A DNA stretch of 64,000 nt. Source: Sclerodactyla briareus (lineage: Eukaryota > Echinodermata > Holothuroidea > Dendrochirotida > Sclerodactylidae). A model generated the notes under the pieces. It searched no databases, was not told the origin of the DNA, and was given only the letters and a program-made list of their open reading frames with translations. The DNA is taken from assembly GCA_026419785.1 (NCBI GenBank), contig JAODTK010003888.1, forward strand, positions 62,001-126,000. Direction: 5' to 3'. This document shows positions 35,736-46,200 of this stretch, piece after piece. Position 1 is the first letter of the stretch. Each line of letters starts with the position of its first letter. Made by a program: the position numbers and the translations under genes.

Positions 35736-37646
35736 TGAACGACATACTTCATTATAATTCGCCTCACTACCAAGGCCAGGTGACAACTGGACCTGTGGAA
35801 AAATCTGGCCAAACCTCTCTCTGAATGTGAAACTCTGGATTCCTAAATATTTTGCTCCTTGTATCGTATATGCGGTGCTATCTCTCTAAGGCGAGACGGC
35901 AATTGATTTCCTTCTTGACATCGTCGCATTCTCGGTCACCGCGGGAAGGAGCAATATGTCTTAATGCCAGTGTTCTAAAGCGAGGCCGTAGATGCTGTGA
36001 CTAGATTCGGTGGGTGGAGGCTTACGCCCGGGACGCCTCGTGCTCATTTTTGGCACATCTTCGACGACCTCAGGGAGTTGGGGGAATGGGCCGGGCCGGC
36101 AGGCTTGTCGCTTTCTCGGAGGGGGCCGGGTTGAAACAGAGGGATGATTTTCCGCTGGTGCCTTCCAGGCGTGTGCTCCCAAGAGTGGGTGAGTGAGTAT
36201 CTACTCTAATATTCAGGAATCGCCATTGACTCACACAGATCTTTCGCCGCCTACTCGTCTACTCACCTAACAGCCGTCTCTAGAGTCGATAAACAAGAAA
36301 TAGGCAAGGAACAGATATTGACCAAGAACTGGAAATAGCTTTCACTTAAATATTATTCTGAAAATATTTTTCCGTTCCGTTAACACTGTACAAGATGGAC
36401 AATAATAATAATACACAAAATATATGCAAATGTGAATTGCCATTATAATACAGGGCAAGTTCACCCAAGACAGGTTAACAAATCAACTTGTACCAATTAC
36501 ACACTCAATTATAGTAGGGTCATTTCTGCACGAAATTTGATATCCCGATTTCGATCAGCTTGCTGCGTAAGTTGTTATTAAGTGTACTGAGCAATGAATA
36601 GAAGATATTCCAATATGGTCCCAAATTTACTAGATCAGTTTGAAGATTGATCTAATAATATTGGGGAAAAGAGGTCGAAAAAAATCCTATAATTGTTTTA
36701 TTAGAACCCCCCTCTCCATGGCACCTAACAACCGATACATACCGAAGTAGCCACACTGCTGTCAAGCTTTTTTAAAGTAACAGCATGCCCCACGATCACG
36801 TTCGAAGAAAATCCGATGGCGTAAAATTGGAAATAAGATAACAAGCCTATTTTCAATTTGGTTAATATTTGCCTCGAAGTTCACATCTGATTATCTTTGG
36901 AACATATCAGTAAAATGTTTTTCTGGTAGGCGTCAGAATTAGCCTTCGTTCCAGAAAAAAGAACGTTCGATATGCACATATTTTCGAGGAATAATTTGGC
37001 GGAGAAATCATAACCTTCGTGGTGTTCAACAAATAAATATAGCATTTCAGTTGTTGGAGTGTGGAAATCCCCTATATATATGACTTGGGGACTTAACAGG
37101 GGACAACTCGAATTCAACGTCATCGGATCTTCTGCGTTTACTTTGGATATTCATCCCTGACAGACCTTAGGAAATCAATATAGGCCTAGTTAGAGACAGG
37201 CTTAATAGTCTCGTAGCACCCGTCGAATAATGGACGATGCCATGCATTCCACGAATCACTACAGAAATCGTCGAGCTGTATATCGATACTGACTTTAAAT
37301 TGTCATATCTGAGTGGCCGATATATCGTATAGATATCAAGATGCCATGAAACTAGTTCCATCGTGACGTCATACAAAGTCGCTGTCGCTTCTCTTCCGTC
37401 TCTTCTTCCGCCAGTTTGCTAGCCAGACGCCATGCGTCGAGGAGATTGCCCGAATCGTGAAAGAATTCCCCCCCGAATGATTTCAGTTGTCTCCTCTCCT
37501 CTCAACTGCGTTTCATAACCACCCTGAAGCGCGGCATCTTGGGTATGCCTAATTATCACTGTAGATGCGGATCCTCGCCTATTGTCTTCCAAATATAATT
37601 GAGTTGCATCCCGCCTTTTTTTCATTTACAAACTCTTTCCAGTCAG
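35736..37646. other. Unannotated sequence
   Basis: No gene or clear repeat recognised. Open frames are up to about 80 codons. Confidence 0.45.
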
Positions 37647-37976
37647 GAGCTTACCCATCCGTAGTAATTTATTGTATTGACTGATATAAAAACTACAAAT
37701 GGAAACAAAAATCGTTGAAACGAAAGTATTAGGTCAAATCTTAACGTCGTGGATAGGGTCCTTTGACGAAACATATACATTTCCGCGGCCGGTCGGCGTT
37801 TCTGAAAATTCGCGGACTGATCACTATTTTTGCTCCAGAATAAGAATGATTTTGAGTGTCCGTGATTTTTACCAAAGTTTCTCCTCCTTGTGGATGATGT
37901 ATCGAATGCTGGCCTTCATTTTCAATATCATTGATGCTTATTTTCTCGAATTTCAAAGCTGAATTTATCTTCAAGA
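37647..37976 (+). repeat. ~320-bp diverged direct repeat, copy 1
   Basis: From tacccatccgtagtaatttattg through atataaaaactacaaatgga, gttgaaacgaaagtattagg, cgtggatagggtc, tcgcggactgatcacta and atgatgtatcgaatgctggc to attgatgct..ttt. The same order of blocks recurs about 850 bp downstream at 38496-38815. The small frames in it are not conserved between copies, so it is not coding. Confidence 0.75.
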
Positions 37977-38495
37977 GGAGAATAGAGTAGAGAGTATATA
38001 GTAACCGTCTTCCCTGGATTGGGAGCGGTCGACCTTGCCATTACAGCCCCAAAGGGCCGGGGAAGTTTATTCAATTCGATAGGTCTGTCGATCGGTCAAT
38101 CGTTATTAAACATATAACTGCAGAGCTATCCAACTGTTACGGGAACGTATCTTTCCCTACTCAAAATCAAACAGCATACGTTAACATACCTATTTATTAG
38201 CGTAATGAGAGCCAAAAATGGAAGCGTGAAAAAAAAGTCCTTCGACATAAATCTGAGACAATAGAAAACTTGTCTCGTTTATTTACAAAATCAGTAATGT
38301 GCACTGCTGATCGTTTTCATCAGAAAGCTACCTAACAGCTTTTTCTGGTATGGACGTGTTTTTGTTTGTGTAGAGGCGTTTCTAATACAGAAAAAAGTAT
38401 AAAACCGCATCGTATTGCGTAATTCCAAAAGTCAGGTCTATAATATAAGCCCATTCAGCCTTTACTTTATGTCCTAACTTTCAATACACGAAGGT
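37977..38495. other. Spacer between the two direct-repeat copies
   Basis: AT-rich sequence with no gene or repeat recognised. It is not itself clearly repeated on the other side. Confidence 0.5.
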
Positions 38496-38815
38496 ACCCA
38501 TACTGTGGTAATATATTGAATTATTGATATAAAAATTACAATGAAAAAATCTGTTGAAACAATTATGGTATTAGGCCCAAATTCGTAATCCGTGGAATAG
38601 GTCACTGTGGCAAAACGAATACTTTTGTGACTGTCGGCGGCTTCTTTGAAAATTGCGGGCTGTCACCATTTCCCCCCAATAGAAATGATTTGATGCTGTA
38701 AATTATGAGCGATTATTATTGTATGATGAAGATATCGAACGATGGCATTCATTCTCGATATAATGATGCTATTTTCACGAAAATTACAATACTGAATGGA
38801 GCTTTATCTCGGGGG
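38496..38815 (+). repeat. ~320-bp diverged direct repeat, copy 2
   Basis: Parallel to 37647-37976: tacccatactgtggtaatat, gatataaaaattacaatga, gttgaaacaattatggtatt, cgtggaataggtc, ttgcgggctgtcacca and gatatcgaacgatggcattc. It has scattered indels relative to copy 1. Confidence 0.75.
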
Positions 38816-41800
38816 CTATCTCGCATGTTTTCGATTAGGGACCAGTGAATCACGCGGCGAAACCGAAAATAACGTGATAATGATCTATTCCCTAAGACCA
38901 TGGAGCAAATGATGCAATCTGCGACATGATAGCCCAATGGTTATTATGACGAACAGCCTGTGGAGTGTGAGGATCAAGAGGTCATCAAGGTCGGGGGGGG
39001 GGGCGGGGGGAGGGGGTCCTCAATGTAATTTCTTTCTTATTCAGGCTTAGTGTTACACCTGTTTCCCAGTTTCTCGGCGTCCCGGCGGTATCAGTCGAGG
39101 GAGGAGCGGCGGGGGGAGGAGGGAGACGTTCGAATTATACCGGTCGCGCCTTATGTCGTTAACTTCTGCTTCAATGCCGCACGGCAACCTCGAAAACCGT
39201 TAAATTACGATACTGGTACCAGTCATATAGGTGTCTGGAACATCGTGATTAGTAGATATATTACAAGTTATTATAACACTTTAAAAAGTTGTAGGAAGGC
39301 ATGTATTAGAGAATAAATGAAATTGGCCCTTGTTAATTACATCATTAGTTGGGAATAATAATACAATCGGTACCTGACTCCAATTGATAAGTCAATGAAA
39401 GGCATGTTTGGAACCAACCAATGTCTTGTGAAGTATAACATAGATAATTTGCAATTTCTAAAAATTCGTATCCGAAAACAAAAGTAAAATAAATTAATTA
39501 TGATAGCAATTGCAAACCCCTTATTTATAATATGCACACTGAATAAACAATCCCACAGTCTCATTTAAGCAGAAAAAACAAAACAGAAAACAATCGAGAA
39601 TGCATGCATGCTTTATCCAGAGTGTTTAATGACAAAGGGTGTCTCCCAGAACTCGTTCCGATTGATCCATAGTTGATAAGCAAATAATCAATGTTCGAAT
39701 ACATTGTAAAGCTGAAGGCACCGGCAAGAGAAACGTAAAATTGAAGCGGAAGTGGTGGTGGGATGCAAGCCTAAACGATTACTGCAAATTCTAACCTGTT
39801 TCTCCCTACAAAACCGCCCTCTGCTATGTATTTCATATGGACCTCCAAACTTGAATTACGTAAAATTCAATGTCGCCATATTGACCTTTTTTCATAAAAA
39901 CACGCAAGTGCGTTTTAAATGTACATTTTTGTAATGTGTAACAATACAACTATAACCCAAGACCCCCCCCCATCATGTCAGCAACTCGTAGTTGAGCAAT
40001 AGCCATCGCCCTTTTTTGGAGCGTTGAATCTGATGATGCTGCTTAACAAATTAACGAAAAGTAGATATATTAAGACACCCAAAGTGTCTTTGAAGCAGTG
40101 ACCAAAAAATTTAGTGAATTGTTCTTAGGATAATTCAACCGCCTTATGATGACAGTCTTCGAGAAGGTTAAAAAATACCATTTTTTATCACTCATTGACT
40201 GTGCATGTTAAGGATCACCATTAATCCAGCGTCAGCTCTTTCAAATGGAGCTTCATCGCTTTCAAAATTGCCATAAAGCCACGTCTCATTTCCTAACCGC
40301 TGTCATACCATATTTTGTTATAACGGGGACCTGGCATATTTTCCCCCTCCGATAACGTGTACGGAGCTCCCACGTGAACCGACAGTAGGCTATAGAGATA
40401 AGAGTAGTACAAGGATAAGAATACTTTCCAATTAAAAGTAAAATAAAATTAATTACCCAGACACAAGCAATACTATTCCCTGGTATTCTGAGAAGACTAA
40501 TGGCAGCTGACTCCGCTCGCTTATTAGGAGACATTTTGAAAAGGATTACCTTGCTCGTCCCCGAAGGAAAAATAATCAAAAGTACATTTCCAAGTAAGTT
40601 GTTTCATCATCATGGTCACCTGATCAAAGTGTATCAATGGCCATAAATGTGACATCGCAGTGTTAGAGATCTTCAGTCAGAGGTCATATGCCCAGCATTG
40701 CCCTCCTTCCACCTCTGTACAATATCTATACATATAGCTATACATTTACAAAATTACCGTAGTCCAGTTCAATCGGATCTTATCTCGGTATTTCCGATAT
40801 TTTATTTATTCATAATTACTATACTCCATTACCCGAACCATTCTCCAAACGCAACTCATACATCAGCAAACCCGTATTTTATGAGCGATTCGCAGACAGA
40901 CATTCAGACAGACAGTGCTGGCTACTCCAGCAAAATATGCCCAAAATATCACCCCGATAATTGCCACGTTAACACAAAAAGTTAATTAATTGTTCTGCTT
41001 GTTAATCCTTCGTTTCCTTTCATTTGCTGTGTAGAATTGGATTGTTAACTAATTGGGTAATTCATCAATGGATTATCCAATCTGGACTGATTCATTGCCC
41101 TGCAGGGATCTGCCGCTGCTGTAGTGTGTAGTGTTGGCTGCTCGGACTCTGCCATCCGTCCCAGTCTTCAAAGCAAATGGTTTGAAGACACATCCGTTAT
41201 TCCGAGATGTTCGTAGCGGTCCTCGACGGAGTAAACACCTGCAGATGTCGAGGTATCGCCAGTGCTATTTAGTGCACATAATTCACATGGTTCGGGGGTT
41301 CAGGATGAACACGGTTCGTCTTCCTGGACCCATACGATGTCCGATCAGAATTGAATCGTGGCGACCCTCAACTACACTTCTCCTAGGTCGTAGCAGGTTA
41401 ACTGTTCATCGATTTGTAATTATAATGCATCATATATCGGGTGTCTTCGTTCGACAATGAAAGCTTACACCCCTATGTCACCCCTGTGCGGTAACAGGCA
41501 GGAAATCCGTCTCCAATTTAACCAACCGGCAGTATACCCCGAGTACCGGTACCCATTATAATGGAGGGCTACGAGGTGCAGGCCCCCCTTTACTGTTGCG
41601 TAGGCTATAGCCTACCGATAGACTCTCCGTCAACTCTTCGTTAATTGAAGGCATTGTAGGAATTCACTTTGATTAGGGCGATTGATCGTCTGCACGTGCG
41701 ACTCCCGCAACTAACAATATTAACTGGAGTATGCGAGAAGAAGAAGTGTAGTAAAGAAGGTTACGTCTAGCCACAGAGTGCTCAGCTTGCATGACGATGT

Positions 41801-42119
41801 TCCGGGGCCGGCATAACCTGTGCACACTGATCTTGTCATTCATTCACATATCACTTCTACGTGGTGCCGGGACAAAATATTTAAAAAAAAAAAACTACAA
41901 GCCATATTCGGTGAGAAAAAGAAAACTCGGGAGGAGGAATCATCCAAGCCTGGTTCGTGAAACACTTGAGAAATGAAGGCGAGACTTTGCCGATGTTCAT
42001 CCCACACCACGAGAGAACTCCTGTCGGGAGAGTAGGGCTACCCCCGTGATACAAAAGAAAACAAATAGTACATAACGACCGGTGTTTGCAACGCGTAACT
42101 TCCTAACCGACGTGACTTG
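38816..42119. other. Unannotated sequence
   Basis: A G run lies at about 38993-39002 and C runs near 39963-39970. The longest frame is 41131-41460 on the plus strand (109 codons), without recognised motif. This stretch lies downstream of the Trk stop codon and could include its 3' untranslated region. Confidence 0.45.
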
Positions 42120-43020
42120 ACAGCCGCCAGGTTGTCATCTCGAGACTCCAGTCGACATCGCCGCCAGTGACAGACCCTCTGGACTTCTGCTAATATAGTG
42201 TTCTATGAAGAACCGACGTCGCTCCTTACGCGGATAGTGCACTGCTGTCATAGACAAATCTTCTCGAAACTAGAGATGTACGTAGACCCTCTAAGACCAG
42301 CAAAGCTAACAGCAGTTCCATGAGTATTTCAGTGTCTCCTCTTTTTAGACGTGTATGCAAGACACTAGGTCCTGTTTGACCACTACAGATATGATGCACG
42401 CCAGGTTCTATCAGGCCCCACAAACCACCTACCCTCTAGACCAGTTGACGCAGCAGCCAAGTTCTAGCAGTGGCGCCCATGAGTGTTCCAATTTCTCCGC
42501 GTCTTCTTGGTAGATATACATGCTATAACCTGATTCTGTCAGACACTGTAGTCCTGTCAGATATCAGACCCTCTCAGACACCAGGTCTGACCTTCCAAGT
42601 CCAGAGAATGATGCCGCCAGGTTCTAGCAGTGGCGTCCATGGGTGTTTCAATTTCTCCGCCTCTTCTTCGTAAATATACATGGAATACCTGGTCCAGCCA
42701 GACACTAGGTATCGGCAGAGATCAGGCCCCAGCCAAACAGCAGGTCGGACCCCTCAGGCCCAGTTGACCAGACAGCCAAGTTCTAGCAGTGGCATCTATG
42801 AGTGTTCCAATTTCTCTTCTTCGCTGCCGCTTCTCTGTAGATATACATCTATTGACACCTGGTCCGGCTGACACAAGGTCCTGTCAGACATCAGATCCGT
42901 TCCAACACCAGGTCTGACCCTCTGAGACCAGATGATGAGGCAGTCCAACACCAGGTCTGACCCTCTGAGACCAGATGATGAGGCAGCTAGGTCCCAGCAG
43001 CAGCGGCTCCTATGGTGGAC
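42120..43020 (-). repeat. Trk: ~160-bp tandem array running into the Trk C-terminus
   Basis: Anchors ttctagcagtggc.cc/tatgagtgttc occur at 42462, 42622 and 42780, a degenerate one (agcagttccatgagtatttc) near 42310, and tcccagcagcagcggctcct at 42991 inside the Trk coding end. Between anchors each unit has atttctccgc.tcttctt, gtagatatacat, acctggtcc, agacactaggt and aggtctgaccctctgag. Spacing is about 150-170 bp once a 43-bp insertion is discounted. The last unit therefore appears to overlap the final codons and stop of the kinase gene. Confidence 0.75.
42901..42986. repeat. Perfect 43-bp tandem duplication abutting a stop codon
   Basis: Bases 42901-42943 and 42944-42986 are identical (tccaacaccaggtctgaccc ... 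gatgatgaggcag). The second copy ends on the base immediately before the minus-strand stop codon at 42987-42989. Confidence 0.97.
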
Positions 43021-43206
43021 TGGTAATCATCCACCGTCTCCTCCTGGACGTACTCGTCGGAGAGGTTGGAGACTGCTTCGTGGACGTCGCTGATAGGCAT
43101 TCTGTGCGTGGTTTTCGCTGCCAGCAACCGAGCATGATCTTGTAGACATCTTTGGGGCAGCGGGACGGGCAATCGAGGAGGATGCCGTGTGTATATATTC
43201 AATGAC
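42987..43206 (-). CDS. Trk: Trk terminal exon (kinase C-lobe and tail)
   Basis: The acceptor is ..GACATCGTAG|GTC ATT. In two frame-corrected pieces the exon encodes [35 protein letters not shown] and [11 protein letters not shown], then [16 protein letters not shown], and ends GAAAAGT before stop TAG. The block C-P-x-x-V-Y-x-I-M-x-G-C-W-Q is the conserved Trk C-lobe. Frames break at about 43185 (missing G in the complement) and about 43101-43110 (one base missing). The length of 220 bp becomes 222 with both restored. The tail has two tyrosines (DEYV, DDYQ) but no YLDxLG. It is followed directly by a perfect tandem duplication. Confidence 0.9.
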
Positions 43207-46200
43207 CTACGATGTCAAAAGATGAGATGAAATAATTGTCAAAGAGAGGAGAAGAGAGTGAGACTGGAAGAGAGAGGGTAAGAGGGGGTAGCATTGACAA
43301 AGCAGAGAGCGTGAGAGAAAGTGCTTGATACATGGATTTAGAGTTAGCCGATCTATCTATTACCTTCAACAGATGAGTCATTTATTGTCTACAAAAAGGA
43401 ATCTATTTCTGCTGGCGATGCAACATGGAAAGAAGATTAAAAAAGGTAGGATCGGAAAAATATAGATCTATGCGTATGACATGATGTGCCAAGTTGGGTT
43501 TAGGCGATATCTCGCCTCGGAGAGAAATGTATCGCGGAATCTGGCTATACTAGTTAGGTGCACTCCGAACCGTATGGCTGCAGACATGCTGTAGCAAACA
43601 TCATCTAGCCTATATGCTGTTGTCTATGTATTGGTTCAACACAGTACACGGTCATTCTTTTCATTGCATCCTACAGCTAATATGAAACACCTAAAACCTT
43701 TTGAAATATTCCAAGGTCCAGAGAAGCGAAGTTCGGCATGGACCGGGTTTCCTTCATACGACAATGTCATTTTTAAATCCTGGTGCGCTGACTTACGTAC
43801 ACTGGTACGTATCCGAGTTGGGACAGGCCAGTATCTGAGTCGATATAGAGAAGACCAGACTAGGCGCCTCTCCAAGGGCGGGGGGAAACATCCCCCGTAC
43901 AAATCACCCCCTTGACCAACAACAACATTTTTTGTCACCTCATTTTCCGTTTCCACATTCTCTTTTTTCTCCCTCATAGCGTTCCCCTCGCCGGAAATCT
44001 GTGGAAGACAGCGATCAGAAATAGGGGAATCGTTGTCCTACATTATCCGGTACTCTCGTGATTCTTTCGCAACAATCATATCATCAGTGTCTTCCCCGGT
44101 CTTCATCGGAGCTGTTGCTCTTAGACGTCGGTACATCGAAACGTCGAAACCAACCGAGAAGTTAGGAAGTTAGAAAGTGGGAAAACAGCCAGGATTCCCC
44201 GATAGATCTTCAATTCGCCCTCTCAGACCCCTTGCTAACGTCGCCTTTGAACCAGAAACCAAACAGAATATGATATGCAAGACATGCCGACTATAGAGGA
44301 ATTAACTTAAACTCACCTCATGGTTAGAGAGTCCATACCAAGGTTGTTTCCCATACTCGAATATCTCCCACAGAACGATCACCGTTCTCCCACCCTCGCT
44401 CTCCTAGAAATAATACGGTAAGTTATGCTCTCTGGAGGCATCCATCGAACTGGCAGCATGGTATGACCTCCGACCTGTAGAAAGATTAAATGACACCCAA
44501 CTTCTATTATTTCATTCAACCGCGTTGTAGAGGCCAATGGTCATGTAAATATGACTTGACTTTTGGTACTTTCATTTATTACATTATGGCAGCCAAGCCT
44601 CCATACCAAATTTTAGCCGATCCGAGTGAGCGGACAAGGCTCAATCAGCTATTGCAAAATTCGTCTTGTACATCACGGAGAAACCACTAAGTGATTACCT
44701 ATTTTCGTATTATTTGCGATCATGCCGCATAGAAAAAAATATTTATTGTGTAGATTCCATGCACAGCCTTTGAAGCATCCCCCCTGTCTGGTAAATTGAC
44801 AACACGCTAGAAGTTCCAAATTAGGGGGTAGGTGGTAGGGGTTTTGTAATGTCCTCTGTTCACCGGTGATAGTTTGCAGGAAATCTGGCAGGCCTACATG
44901 CCTTCAAAGCTTTACAGCCTTTAAATGTACACCTGCATGCTTGAATACAACATAGGTTATATCCGCTGGACGATGGAAAACTGGCTCTATAGGTCCAAAC
45001 CCCATTTCAATACAGTGTTCCTAGGTGGAGTTTACTTGCCTCCAGAATTTTGTCCATTATGCAACAAATTGGGAGAATCCCCAGTGCTCTAAACGCCGAC
45101 GTCACCCTTGGATAACTCGGAAGTTATGTTCTATGTTTCATTGTTCATTTTGTTGAATTAGTCAACATTTAGCAGAAGTTCCGTTGTTATTCTCTCCCAA
45201 CAACCATCAATACCTACCAACCCCCTACAGCATTCCTCTCCCATAGAAAAATGCTTTTCGAATTACAAGATGTGTAATTCCAGAGAAAACAAAGTGTTCG
45301 CATAGTTTTGTTCAAGTATGACATCAGTTATCATTGCATGATGGGATGCTTTTTCGATCTTAGGCAATCACAGCATGACAAACTTCAGAGACTGTAACTC
45401 CGTAACGGAAAGTCGTATGAAACTTCGGGTTTGGGCTGACGCATTCAGTTTTTCTCGAGCTAATATACAGAAATACTGGCCTCTTCGTTTTGTCCTTTAG
45501 GGTGGTGGAATGTGTTATGTGTGTGTGGATGTTATCAGCAGCTCTACACTCGCCTCCATAATATTACCTTCATTATTTTCCTTGATTTCTACATTAGGGT
45601 TCAGAGCATAGTTCAACGGTTCTCCCTTATATATTCTTCTTTCGTTATTCAAGGAGTGTATGGATGCATGTAACAGTGTTTTGACAGTTATCACGTAATC
45701 CCATTTCAACAATTTTTTGTTTGATTTTTTTTCGCCAATGGAGTTTATCTAATCAGTAGTCGTTGAAACTTCACCTGTAATCTTCAGTTCATTTTTCTGC
45801 TCGAAGGTGTGGGGGAGGAATGTGGGAAGGACTACATCATTACCGCATGCCAATAAGGTACCGGTCTTCTTATAGCAATATTATGATATTCGGAGGCACT
45901 GCCTATTACTTAGTTAACATCTATTTTATATGTTCACGACTCTTATCACCAACACGCCCACTAATTGAGCCCTCGACGGCATTTAACCGGCACCTCATCC
46001 CTGGGAATGAAAAGAATACGGAGGAGATGAACCAGAAAGCTAAATCATGGTCTAAGACGTCTAGGAGGATCTGGAGCTGACAAGCCTTTCGAGCATGTTC
46101 TTTTTATTCTCTAGATAGGTTGGCTCCAATTTTGAGAGAAAAGTAATAGGCAAACTAGTGTTACAGTAGGGACCGTACTGCGCGTGAATATTGACTATCT

